Part shown: piece after piece, positions 42,990 through 52,199 of the stretch
How the letters are laid out: every line of letters begins with the position of its first letter
How positions within the stretch are numbered: the first letter of the stretch is position 1
Program-made: the position numbers and the translations under genes
From: Asticcacaulis excentricus CB 48
GTDB lineage: Bacteria; Pseudomonadota; Alphaproteobacteria; Caulobacterales; Caulobacteraceae
NCBI RefSeq assembly: GCF_000175215.2
Contig: NC_014816.1
Span: forward strand, 1,237,001 to 1,301,000
Reading direction: 5' to 3'
DNA: 64,000 bases
The notes under the pieces: generated by a model
Seen by the model: only the letters and a program-made list of their open reading frames with translations
Told to the model about the DNA's origin: nothing
Databases searched by the model: none

Positions 42990-45900
42990 TTAAGGCACCG
43001 TCGTCTCGATGGTGAAGCTGTAGGTCTGGGGCTTCAGCGGGATGCGGTACTTGACCAGCGAGCGCGCCTCCTGCGACCATCCGGTATCGCCGCCGACACC
43101 GATCTGGGCCAGGTCGATCAGCAGCGTCCCGTCACCACGCGGCGTGACGTCAGCGGCACGCCATTCCCCGCGCGGGCGGGCATAGAGGTCTTCATAGGGG
43201 AAGGCGAGGGCATTGGCGCTCAGGGGCTGGGCCCCGGTCACCTTCACGCCCTTACCTGAAGCATCGGAGACGGCGATCCAGCGCACCTCGGTCTTGTTGC
43301 CCGTTTCCTGCGGGCGGGCATAGTCGTGGAACTGCTCGGCCACCGTGCCCTTATAACGACCGATGGCGTAACCGGTCTGACGATCAACGTACGATTCCTG
43401 CGGTCCGCGTCCGTACCATTCGAGATTGGCCAGAGACGGATCGGTGTCAAAGCGCAGACCAACGCGCAGCGGATCGGGCAGATCATCCTTGATTGGGTCG
43501 AAGTCGGTGGTGACCATGACCTTGCCGTTGGTGCGCAGGCGGTAGGTGACGGTGACCTTCACCTGACCGGGGCCGTGCACGAACAGCACCTGTACGCGGT
43601 CAGCCTCGACCTTCAGGTCGCGCACGCGGCGGTTTTCGGTCAGGCTTTTCCAGATGCCGTGGTTACGCGCCACATTGGCACCTTCGTCATTGTCGGTCAG
43701 GCCGCGCCAGAAGTTGGGTGTGCCGCCTTTGAGCAGGGTCTTGCCGTCGCTGTCCAGCGCGATCAGGCCCGTATCGGCGTCGATGCTCAGCGTGCGCCCG
43801 GCGGCGCTGAGGGTGATGGCCTTGCCCTCCTGCTGTGGTTTGACGAAGGCCGTAGCCTCCGCCGCGGCCGAAGCCGGGCGCAGCACAAACTGGCTCCAGC
43901 CGACCGTCGAATGCGCCGGCACGCCGCGGATGCTGTCGTTCTTGGCGATGGCGGCCAGCGTCACGATGTATTCCGCACCGTCCTGCGGCAGGGCCGGCAG
44001 GGACAGGGCCACGTCGGAGGACGAGTCAGGGGCGGCATTGACACCGCCCAGCGTGCCGCGATCGGCGACCACGCCGTCCTTCAGCAAGGTCCATGTAAAG
44101 TCAAAGCCCGACAGGTCACGGAAATTGTGACGGTTGATGACCGTGACCTTACCCGACTGCGGTGCGCCTTCGAAGGTGACCGGCGAATAGACCTTCTGAA
44201 GCTCGTAATATTCCGGGTCCGGGGTACGGTCAGCCTGCACCAACCCGTCACCCACCACCGAATTGTCGCCACGTTGCGGGTTCACATCGAAGCCTGAGGC
44301 CCAGTAGTGACGGCCTTTGGAGTCCGTGCCGTCCACGAACTGATCAATGAAGTCCCAGACGAAGCCGCCTTGCAGCTTCTTTTTGGCGCGGATGGCGACC
44401 CAGTAATCTTCAAGATTGCCGAGGCTGTTGCCCATGGCGTGGGCGTATTCGCACTGGATCAGCGGCTGGGCGTAGCGCGGGTCTTCGGCATAGTCGTTGA
44501 TGCGGTCGATATCGTCGTACATCGGCGCGTAAATATCGACATAGGGGTTGGGCTGATGATCGCCGTACAGGGTGCCATGGCCCAAGTAGGAGATCAGGCG
44601 CGTCGGATCGTTCTGGCGAATCCACCTGGCCGCATTTTCAAAGTTTGGCCCGGTGCCTGCCTCATTGCCGAGCGACCAGAAGATGATCGACGGGTGGTTC
44701 TTGTCGCGTTCAACCATGCGAGAAATGCGGTCGAGGTGAGCATTGGCCCAGTGCGGCTTGTAACCCAGCTGGATCTGCTCGCGGATTTTCGGGTCGTTGG
44801 CCTGCGCCGCCTTCCTGTCGGCGGTGTCCATATATTCATGGCTCTCGATATTGGCCTCGTCCATGATATAGAGGCCATATTCGTCAGCGAGGTCGTAGAG
44901 ATACGGGTCGTTGGGATAGTGCGAGGTGCGCAGCGCATTGACATTGGCCTGCTTCATCAGCTCGACATCCTTGCGCATTAGCTCCGGCGTCATGACGCGG
45001 TAGGTCTTCGGGTCGTGCTCGTGGCGGTTGACGCCTTTGATCAGGATGCGCTTGCCATTGACCTGGACCTCGCCATTGCGGATTTCCACCGTGCGGAAGC
45101 CGATCTTCTTCGCGGTGGCCGAGATCAGATTGCCCTTGGCGTCGGTGAGCTCGATCACCAGCCGGTAAAGGTTGGGCGTCTCCGCCGTCCACGCCTTGAC
45201 GCCCTTGAGTGTGCCGCTCAGTTGCGCGGGCTTGCCGACACTGGCCTTGCTCGTGGTTTTCAGCACCTGCGTCTCGCCGTCATAGACGGTGGCAGTCACT
45301 GTGGCCGCACCTTTCTGACCCGCCAGTTCGGCCTCCAGCGCAAAGACGCCGTCTGTATAGGTCTTGTCGAGGGTGGCGCGCACCGTGAAATCGCGCAGGC
45401 GCGTTTTGGGCTCCGCATAAAGATAGACCGAGCGCTCAATCCCCGACAGCCGCCAGAAGTCCTGATCCTCAAGGTAAGAACCATCGGCATACCGGTAGAT
45501 TTCCAGTGCGATCTCATTGTGACCAGACTTGAGGAACTTCGTCACATTGAATTCGGACGGCAGCTTAGAATCTTCCGAATAGCCGACCTTCTCGCCATTG
45601 ACCCAGATGTAATAGGCCGCACCCGCCGCGCCGATATGCAAAAACACATCCTGACCGGTCCAATCCGCGGCCACCTCGAAGCTACGCTTGTACGAGCCCA
45701 CCTCGATCATATCGTGCGGGATGAAGGGCTCATTCGCCGGGAAGGGATATTTGATATTGAAGAATTCCGGCAGGCCGAACTTGCCGTCGCCCTGCGCCTG
45801 AATCATGCCGGGGACCTGAATCTTATCCCAGCCGCTCAGGTTCGCGCCGGCTTTGTAGAAATCTTTCGGGCGATTATCGACACCTTTGGAGAATTTGAAA

Positions 45901-46139
45901 TCCCAGGTGCCATCCAGCGACAAAAAGCGCGTTGAGGCCGATTTGTCGCCCTTCAGCGCAAGATCACGGCTCTCGAAATTGAAGAAGGTCGCCTTCATCG
46001 GCTCGCGGTTCACCGCCACCACCTCAGGCTGCTCCCATTCCGCCACGGGCGCGGTTTGCGCCAGTACGGGCGCTGCGGCGAGCATCATCACCCCCGCCGC
46101 CACCGAGCCCATTACCATCTTCCTGAGCGATCCAGACAT
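42990..46139 (-). CDS. GH2 beta-galactosidase, LacZ type, exported
   Basis: A 1049-residue family 2 glycoside hydrolase with a signal peptide (cleavage near APVLAQ). It has the full LacZ architecture: jelly-roll (SLDGTWDFKFSKG), Ig-like domain, TIM barrel, Ig-like domain and the large C-terminal beta-sandwich (Bgal_small_N, ending FTIETTVP). The acid/base glutamate is in FWSLGNEAGTGPNF and the nucleophile glutamate in IQCEYAHAMGNS. Expected reaction: release of galactose from beta-galactosides in the periplasm. It follows another GH2 gene after 176 bases with no terminator seen, so the two may be cotranscribed. Confidence 0.94.
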   Translation of the reverse strand: MSGSLRKMVMGSVAAGVMMLAAAPVLAQTAPVAEWEQPEVVAVNREPMKATFFNFESRDLALKGDKSASTRFLSLDGTWDFKFSKGVDNRPKDFYKAGANLSGWDKIQVPGMIQAQGDGKFGLPEFFNIKYPFPANEPFIPHDMIEVGSYKRSFEVAADWTGQDVFLHIGAAGAAYYIWVNGEKVGYSEDSKLPSEFNVTKFLKSGHNEIALEIYRYADGSYLEDQDFWRLSGIERSVYLYAEPKTRLRDFTVRATLDKTYTDGVFALEAELAGQKGAATVTATVYDGETQVLKTTSKASVGKPAQLSGTLKGVKAWTAETPNLYRLVIELTDAKGNLISATAKKIGFRTVEIRNGEVQVNGKRILIKGVNRHEHDPKTYRVMTPELMRKDVELMKQANVNALRTSHYPNDPYLYDLADEYGLYIMDEANIESHEYMDTADRKAAQANDPKIREQIQLGYKPHWANAHLDRISRMVERDKNHPSIIFWSLGNEAGTGPNFENAARWIRQNDPTRLISYLGHGTLYGDHQPNPYVDIYAPMYDDIDRINDYAEDPRYAQPLIQCEYAHAMGNSLGNLEDYWVAIRAKKKLQGGFVWDFIDQFVDGTDSKGRHYWASGFDVNPQRGDNSVVGDGLVQADRTPDPEYYELQKVYSPVTFEGAPQSGKVTVINRHNFRDLSGFDFTWTLLKDGVVADRGTLGGVNAAPDSSSDVALSLPALPQDGAEYIVTLAAIAKNDSIRGVPAHSTVGWSQFVLRPASAAAEATAFVKPQQEGKAITLSAAGRTLSIDADTGLIALDSDGKTLLKGGTPNFWRGLTDNDEGANVARNHGIWKSLTENRRVRDLKVEADRVQVLFVHGPGQVKVTVTYRLRTNGKVMVTTDFDPIKDDLPDPLRVGLRFDTDPSLANLEWYGRGPQESYVDRQTGYAIGRYKGTVAEQFHDYARPQETGNKTEVRWIAVSDASGKGVKVTGAQPLSANALAFPYEDLYARPRGEWRAADVTPRGDGTLLIDLAQIGVGGDTGWSQEARSLVKYRIPLKPQTYSFTIETTVP

Positions 46140-46315
46140 CTCTTACCCTTCTTCGTCTGTTTATTTGTCTGATAAAATATGGCGTCACGCTCACGACGTG
46201 GCCAGCAAAAAGTGCGGCCGGAGGGTAAAAAGGGCGTTTAAGAGCCCATTTCAGTCTTTCATTGTTCGATCAGTCTCAGATGGTGAAGGGGAGTGGTCAG
46301 GCAAGTGAGCGTCCG

Positions 46316-48796
46316 CTAAGCGGTGATCAGGGTCACGCTCGAAGGCTTCAAACCCTCCGCTGAGGCCGTCACTGTGATGCGCGCGCCCGAACGGCCGGAT
46401 TGCACAATGGCCTGCGCCAGACCGTTGAACAGCTTGCGCTCAGAGGCCTTATCGGCCTCATGACTGGCCGGATTACCGTTGCCGACGCCGATCACAGCTC
46501 CGCCGCCGGACAGGGAGAAGGTCACCAGATTGTCGGCCTTGGGCACCGGGCGCCCCTTGGCGTCAAAGGCTTCGACCTTAAAGATAGCCACATCGCGGCC
46601 ATCGGCTTTGAGCGCGGTGCGGTCCGCCGTCAGAACGAGCTTAGTCGCGGGCCCGGCGGTTTCGCGCACAGCCTTCATGACGACCTTGTTGCCCTTATAA
46701 CCAAAGGCCTGAATCTGGCCCGGCTGATAAGCCACATCCCATTCGAGGTGCCGATTTTTGACGACGGTCTTCTTGCCTTGTGACTTGCCATTAACGAACA
46801 GTTCGACAGCATCGAGATTCGAATGCACCCAGACGGGTATGTTTTGCCCTTCCTTGCCTTCCCAGTTCCAGTGCGGGAACAGGTGCAAAAGCGGCTCATT
46901 TCTCCACCAAGCGCGGTAATAGAAGGCATTGTCCTTCGGGAAGCCGCAGGTGTCCAGAATGCCGAATTGTGACGAGATGGCCGGCCAGCGGTTATAGGGC
47001 GTCGGCTCGCCGCGATAATCAAAGCCCGTCCATATAAAGCCGCCCGCGATAAAGGCCTTCTCATCGAACAGAGGCCAGTAGGCTTCGGCGGTCGAGGCCC
47101 ACCATGGATGCTCGGTATCATAGGCCCGCAGCACCGAGCGGTCCGGGTCATTGACGTACTCGCCGCGTGTCGAAACGGTAGATCCGGTTTCCGAGCCATA
47201 GATAGGAATGCTTGGATAGTCGGCGTGGAACTTTTCCATCAGGTGATGGCGATAGTTGAAGCCCAGCACATCGACGACCGAGGTGATGCCCTTGCCGTAG
47301 GAATTGTCGAGCGCCGCCGTCACCGGACGGGTGGGGTCAAGGCGCTTGCACAGAGCCTTCATGGTTTTGGCGACTTCAATGCCGCGATCGGTGCCCTGCA
47401 GCGGTTCTTCGTTGCAGATCGACCAGGCGATGACCGACGGATGGTTGCGGTCGCGGCGGATCATGGCCTCAAGTTGATAGAGGCCGTCTTCGGACGACGA
47501 CATCTTGCGCGTTTCGTCGATGACGAGGATGCCCAGCCGGTCGCAGGCCATCAGCACTTCGGGCGTCGGCGGATTGTGCGAGCAGCGAAAGGCGTTGGAG
47601 CCCATGTCTTTCAGTTGCTGCAACCGCCAGACTTGCAGGGCATCGGGGATGGCGGCACCGACCCCGGCATGGTCCTGATGGTTGTTGGTTCCTTTAAGTT
47701 TGACCGGCTTCTCATTGAGCAGGAAGCCTTTTTCAGCGTCGAAGCGGATATCGCGCAGACCGAAATAGGTCACCACCCTGTCCTGAGCGCTGTTACCCGC
47801 ATCGACGGTTGTTTCCAGTCGATAAAGGTGCGGTGTGTCTACGGACCACAGAAGGGGATCGCCCAGTTTCAGCGTCTGACGAACAGTGGTAGACTCGCCC
47901 GCCGCGACCTCAACCGTTGCTCCGTCGTGCGCCGCCTTGCCACCGATGGCCGAGGTGAGTTTGACGTTGCGCGACTGAGTGGAGGCATTGCGCACCGTGG
48001 TTTCAATCTCGACCGTGCCGTCGGTATTTCCGCGCACGCAGACGCCCCATTGCGGGATATGCACGGCACTCGTCTTCACCAGCCAGACATGGCGGTGGAT
48101 ACCCGCGCCTTCGTAGAACCAGCCTTCACCTTCGGTCGCATCGACGCGCACGGTCAGGATATTGGGCTTGTCGTCCGTATTGACGAAGTCGGTGATATCG
48201 ACCTGAAACGAGGTGTAGCCGCTCTCATGCCGTTTCAGGATAAAGCCGTTGAAGATGATTAGCGCGTTGCGGAACACACCGTCGAACTCGATCCACAGAC
48301 GCTTGCCCTTATCCGCAGGGGAGACGGGCACCACGCGGCGATACCAGCCGATAGAGGTTTCGGGGAAGTCGCGTCCGATGGGTTTATAGCCATGCGCCGC
48401 CAGCATGTCGGGCTCATCCTCGCCATTGGCGATGGGGCCTTTGATGCCTTGTGCAAAGGGCAGGGCGACAGCCCAGTCGTGCGGCACGTCAATCTTTTGC
48501 CAGTTGGAATCGTCAAACTCCGCGCCAACGCAGGTGGCGACGCGCGCGCCTTGCTTGGCATGGGTACGTAGCGCCAGACCATAGTCGAAATCGCGGCTAA
48601 TATCGCTGGCGTGGCCAAAGGTGAAGCGCCAGTCGAGATCGAGCGACAGGCGTTCACGCGGGCCGAGGTCGTCCTGCGGGAAAAAATCGATGACGGGTTC
48701 ATTCGTCTTCGGTGCCGCAACGGCGTGCGGTACCGTCAGGGCCGCCCCGGTGACGGCGGCGGTTTGTAGGAGGCGGCGACGGTTGAGATCGGTCAT
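46316..48796 (-). CDS. GH2 beta-galactosidase, GalA type, exported
   Basis: An 826-residue family 2 hydrolase with a twin-arginine-type signal (NRRRLLQTAAVTGAALTVP). Domains: N-terminal jelly-roll (SLDLDWRFTFG), Ig-like region, TIM barrel, then a DUF4982-like domain (AFGYKGNKVVMKAVRET) and a bacterial Ig-like C-terminus. The acid/base glutamate is in AWSICNEEPLQG and the probable nucleophile in PIYGSETGS. It belongs to the short GalA-like GH2 group that acts on beta-galactosides or related plant glycan side chains. An inverted repeat operator-like site lies 17 bases upstream (48813-48829). Confidence 0.9.
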   Translation of the reverse strand: MTDLNRRRLLQTAAVTGAALTVPHAVAAPKTNEPVIDFFPQDDLGPRERLSLDLDWRFTFGHASDISRDFDYGLALRTHAKQGARVATCVGAEFDDSNWQKIDVPHDWAVALPFAQGIKGPIANGEDEPDMLAAHGYKPIGRDFPETSIGWYRRVVPVSPADKGKRLWIEFDGVFRNALIIFNGFILKRHESGYTSFQVDITDFVNTDDKPNILTVRVDATEGEGWFYEGAGIHRHVWLVKTSAVHIPQWGVCVRGNTDGTVEIETTVRNASTQSRNVKLTSAIGGKAAHDGATVEVAAGESTTVRQTLKLGDPLLWSVDTPHLYRLETTVDAGNSAQDRVVTYFGLRDIRFDAEKGFLLNEKPVKLKGTNNHQDHAGVGAAIPDALQVWRLQQLKDMGSNAFRCSHNPPTPEVLMACDRLGILVIDETRKMSSSEDGLYQLEAMIRRDRNHPSVIAWSICNEEPLQGTDRGIEVAKTMKALCKRLDPTRPVTAALDNSYGKGITSVVDVLGFNYRHHLMEKFHADYPSIPIYGSETGSTVSTRGEYVNDPDRSVLRAYDTEHPWWASTAEAYWPLFDEKAFIAGGFIWTGFDYRGEPTPYNRWPAISSQFGILDTCGFPKDNAFYYRAWWRNEPLLHLFPHWNWEGKEGQNIPVWVHSNLDAVELFVNGKSQGKKTVVKNRHLEWDVAYQPGQIQAFGYKGNKVVMKAVRETAGPATKLVLTADRTALKADGRDVAIFKVEAFDAKGRPVPKADNLVTFSLSGGGAVIGVGNGNPASHEADKASERKLFNGLAQAIVQSGRSGARITVTASAEGLKPSSVTLITA

Positions 48797-48812
48797 GACG
48801 GTTTCCTCTGGT

Positions 48813-48829
48813 TTGTAATTATCTTACAA
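48813..48829. promoter_or_regulatory. Operator-like site before GalA-type GH2 gene
   Basis: TTGTA, 7 bases, TACAA, flanked by further pairing (TTTGTAA/TTACAAA). The same 17-bp design occurs upstream of the neighbouring TonB receptor (51993-52009), suggesting one regulator for both. Confidence 0.5.
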
Positions 48830-48830
48830 A

Positions 48831-48865
48831 TAAAAAGGCCGGGCTTTCAAGCGAAAACCCGGCCT
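48831..48865 (-). terminator. Terminator of STN-type TonB receptor gene
   Basis: The stem AGGCCGGG..TTTC/GAAA..CCCGGCCT is followed on the minus strand by TTTTT, 20 bases after the receptor stop. It separates the receptor from the GH2 genes. Confidence 0.85.
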
Positions 48866-48884
48866 CTTAATCCTCTGAAATCGA

Positions 48885-51788
48885 TTAGAATTTGTAGGTA
48901 AGATCGAAGAGGAAGCGACGTCCATAATAGGACATGTCGCCGACGCGGTTTGACTTATAGTCCGTGTATACCTTCATCGGCGTATCCAGCAGGTTGCCCG
49001 CCTGGAAGCGCAGCGAGACGCTGGAGTTGACATTATACCCGGCTGAAAAGTCGAGCGTCGTTTCCGGCATCACGCGCACCAGATTGGTCGAATCCCAGCC
49101 GAGGATGGCGGTGTATTCCGAATGGTACTTTGCGCCCAGACGCGCTTCGAACTTTTTGTCCGAATACCAAAGATCAAGGATGGCCGTAGTGTCGGCCACG
49201 CCGTTCATCGGCAGCGGATTGCCTGCCGGGACGAATTCCTTAATGTTGGAATTGACTAGAGCCAGGTTGGAATAGATGCCGAAGCGGTCCATCCACGATA
49301 CGTTCGGTAGGAAGGTGTCGAACGGCGTCTGGAAGGTGAACTCGACGCCGGAAATGAAGCCGCCCTTGCTCGAATTGATCGGCGAGGTCAGGGTATAGAC
49401 ATTGCCGTTGATCGTTTCGCTGCGCTGGTTATAGCCGACATAGTTCTTGACGTTTTTGTAATAGCCCGCCACCGCGAACAGCGAATCCGGACGGAAGTAA
49501 TATTCATAAGAGACGTCGATCTGATCGGCTTCAAACGGCTTCAGATAGGGGTTGCCAGCCGAGCCCGTATAGGGGGCTGAGGTTGAGATGGCGCGATTGG
49601 CCTTCAGCTCATTCAGCGGGGCGCGCGACATAACGCGGGCCAGACCGAGCTTCAGGAAGCCGTTGTCGATCACCTGCACCTTAACCGAGGCGGAGGGCAG
49701 GACCTTGGTGTAGCTGACGCCGCCCGTGGTGGGGGTCAGGGTCACACGCTCGACCCAGTTGCCGGGGGTGGCTTCGACCCAGACGCTGGTGCGCGAGTCA
49801 CCTGAGGACTGGCTATCGACATTGACGACCCTCAGGCCGACATTACCCGTGACCGGGGCCTCGATGAAGGTCGAGGCGAAGTTACCCTGCACATAAGCTT
49901 CGCCGACCTTTTCCGAGACTTCGGAATTGTAGGCGATCTGATCAGGCGACAGGCTAAAGGCGTTGGGACCATAGACCTGAGTGCGCAGAGCGTCGAAATC
50001 CCCCTTCAGCATGGCCGGAACGTTGAAATTTTCCAGCTTGTAGGCCGTCAGGGTCGAAGCGTTGACGCTAGCTGTAACCGGACCTGCGGCCTGCGTATAG
50101 CCGGTGGCTTCCGATTTGGTGCGGTCTGCATAGCGGGCGCCGAACTGTAGCGACGTCCAGAAGTCACCACCGAATTCGCGGCGGAAATCGACCTGTCCCG
50201 ACGTCAGTTCGTCCTTGACCTTACCCACATCATTGGTCCCGGCCACGGTGGACAGGGTGGCGGTCTCTGGCTGTTGCGTAACGGTGATGGACGGGTCTTC
50301 GCTAAGCAACCACGTCATGCTGGACGGATAATATTCCGTCTTGATGGCGCGCCAAGTGTTTTCACGCTCGGCATTCGAATAGGAGAGGTCGGCGGTGACG
50401 GTCCACAACTCGCTCGACCACTTGCCGTTCAGACCCGTGACCAGTAGCGATTTGTCTTCGGCATAACGCGCCACGACGGGCATCAGGCGCGACCACGCGG
50501 TCGTCGCCCCGACCAGATCGCCATTGACGATGACCGGATTGCTAAAGCTGCCCGTATTGCCACCGGCCCAGTTGCCCCAGTTGTTTTCACCGTACCATGT
50601 CTGGTTCTGGTCTTCCTGAATCTTATACTTTGAATAGAGCAGGTCGTAGGTCAGCTCAAACTGCGCGTTCGGGCGGTACTGCGCGCCAAACGACGCCGAA
50701 TAGCGGTCAGCATCAAGGAACTTGGCTTCTGCACCCGCGCCCCATGGTGTTGGCACCTTGGGGCCGCCCGCGATGACCGGACCGGTCGAGTTGCCGGCGC
50801 GGATCGAGTCGTCGTTGAAGCCCCAGCCTCGGAAGCTCTCATAGCCGTTCTTCTGGTTCTGACCCGTCAGGCCTATAACGAAGGCGAACTGGTCATTGAC
50901 CTTTTTTACCCAAGAGCCAGAGGCGCGCCAGCCAAGGCCGTCATAGCCCGGAAAGGCCTTGCCGCCGTCATAATAGACGCCACCAGCTCGGACGACGAAT
51001 TCCGGACCAGAATAGGAAAGGGGACGGATGGTTTGCAGATCAACGGTGCCCGAGATGCCGCCCGAAAGGAGGCGGGCTTCGGAGGACTTATAAACGGCGG
51101 CCCCGGCGACCACTTCCGAGGGATAGATTTCCCAGCGGACATTGCGATCGGGCTCGGAGGTGGCCACCTCGCGGCCATTAACCGTGCCCAGCACCATGCG
51201 CGGACCAATGCCGCGGATCGAGGCCTGGCTGTCATTGCCGCGGTCGCGCGAGGTGGTCACACCCGGCAGGCGCGCCAAAGACTCGGCGATGGTGACATCG
51301 GGCAGGACGCCGATTTCCTTTGCCGAGATAAATTCGGCCACACCAGAGCTGGAGCGTTTCTGATCGATGGCGTCACGCAGTGACTTGCGGATACCGACGA
51401 CCGTCACCTCTTCCGGCACATCGGCGGGGGCTTCGGCCTGTGCGGTGTCAGCGGTACGCTCAATGCTGGTGGCAGAGGCGCGCACCAGCACGGCGGCGCG
51501 GCCATCGTTCGATTTGAGGCTGAGGCCGGTGCCGCTTATCAACTGAGCAAGGGCCTTATCGACGGGCAGGGTGCCTTCGACAGCGTTGGTGCGCAGACCA
51601 TTAAGGTCATCGGCGCTGGCCAGTAACTGAAGACCGGATTGTTGGGCAAAGGCCTGCACGCCCTTGGCGGCGGGTTGCGCCGGGATGGCGAAGGCCTTGG
51701 TTTGGGCAAAGGCGGGTGCGCTGTAGGCGGCACTGACGCTAAGCGCGGCGATCAGGGCGGCTCGTGAGGCACCGGACAACTGGATCAT
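48885..51788 (-). CDS. TonB-dependent receptor with STN domain
   Basis: A 967-residue outer-membrane receptor. After the signal peptide (cleavage near APAFAQ) an STN (secretin/TonB short) domain spans about residues 30-105 (FAIPAQPAAKGVQAFAQQSGL), then a TonB-box region (VPEEVTVVGI), a plug domain with IGVLPDVTIAESLARLPGV, RDRGNDSQASIRGIGPRMV and a barrel ending in RRFLFDLTYKF. The plug signatures are those of the sugar-specific caulobacterial/xanthomonad group. An STN domain can signal to an anti-sigma factor, but none is seen nearby. With the two GH2 genes it forms a probable beta-galactoside uptake unit. Start chosen at ATG 51788; the longer frame upstream lacks a signal. Confidence 0.93.
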   Translation of the reverse strand: MIQLSGASRAALIAALSVSAAYSAPAFAQTKAFAIPAQPAAKGVQAFAQQSGLQLLASADDLNGLRTNAVEGTLPVDKALAQLISGTGLSLKSNDGRAAVLVRASATSIERTADTAQAEAPADVPEEVTVVGIRKSLRDAIDQKRSSSGVAEFISAKEIGVLPDVTIAESLARLPGVTTSRDRGNDSQASIRGIGPRMVLGTVNGREVATSEPDRNVRWEIYPSEVVAGAAVYKSSEARLLSGGISGTVDLQTIRPLSYSGPEFVVRAGGVYYDGGKAFPGYDGLGWRASGSWVKKVNDQFAFVIGLTGQNQKNGYESFRGWGFNDDSIRAGNSTGPVIAGGPKVPTPWGAGAEAKFLDADRYSASFGAQYRPNAQFELTYDLLYSKYKIQEDQNQTWYGENNWGNWAGGNTGSFSNPVIVNGDLVGATTAWSRLMPVVARYAEDKSLLVTGLNGKWSSELWTVTADLSYSNAERENTWRAIKTEYYPSSMTWLLSEDPSITVTQQPETATLSTVAGTNDVGKVKDELTSGQVDFRREFGGDFWTSLQFGARYADRTKSEATGYTQAAGPVTASVNASTLTAYKLENFNVPAMLKGDFDALRTQVYGPNAFSLSPDQIAYNSEVSEKVGEAYVQGNFASTFIEAPVTGNVGLRVVNVDSQSSGDSRTSVWVEATPGNWVERVTLTPTTGGVSYTKVLPSASVKVQVIDNGFLKLGLARVMSRAPLNELKANRAISTSAPYTGSAGNPYLKPFEADQIDVSYEYYFRPDSLFAVAGYYKNVKNYVGYNQRSETINGNVYTLTSPINSSKGGFISGVEFTFQTPFDTFLPNVSWMDRFGIYSNLALVNSNIKEFVPAGNPLPMNGVADTTAILDLWYSDKKFEARLGAKYHSEYTAILGWDSTNLVRVMPETTLDFSAGYNVNSSVSLRFQAGNLLDTPMKVYTDYKSNRVGDMSYYGRRFLFDLTYKF

Positions 51789-52199
51789 TATGGTGTTTCC
51801 CGTAGGACCGCGCCTTGGAGTGGGACTGCGGTTGCTTTTTATCGGGTGTGCCGGTTTGGCGGCAGTCACCCCTCCTGTTATCCAAGATGAAGCCCGAAAC
51901 GCTTTCCGCCGCTTCATTTGATATTTTTATCTCATGGCCTGTCATATTCACGACCGCCCGGACCGAAATAAGCCCGAGGTGAGTTGACTTATTTGTATAT
52001 CGTATACAACAATGAGTCATTAGGATTCAATTCCATGCAGAGGACGGGTTAGGGTGATACACGCCGTTCGGCTTCCAACCCTCATTGCCTTGGGCCTCCT
52101 AGGTGGTGTCCCCATGCTACCGGTTACGGCGATGGCGCAGACCCTTGAAATGTGGCGCGTCGCGGTCAAGACCGTCTCTGCAGATAGGCGAGAGCAGAG
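51789..52199. other. Divergent control region
   Basis: Non-coding region of 411 bases between a minus-strand TonB receptor and a plus-strand peptidase gene. It holds the inverted repeat at 51993-52009. A short frame at about 52087-52203 encodes a signal-peptide-like stretch (LGLLGGVPMLPVTAMAQ) but has no good start and ends at the peptidase start; I do not call it a gene. Confidence 0.45.
51993..52009. promoter_or_regulatory. Operator-like inverted repeat
   Basis: TTGTATATCGTATACAA: 7-bp arms around TCG. It has the same TTGTA-N7-TACAA frame as the site at 48813. It lies between divergent genes and could control both. Confidence 0.5.

Noticed and set aside
43326..44297. Long plus-strand frames opposite the GH2 genes (also 45015-45935 and 47108-48262)
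   Set aside because: These are antisense frames caused by high GC and codon bias in the GH2 genes; the minus-strand proteins have full catalytic motifs.
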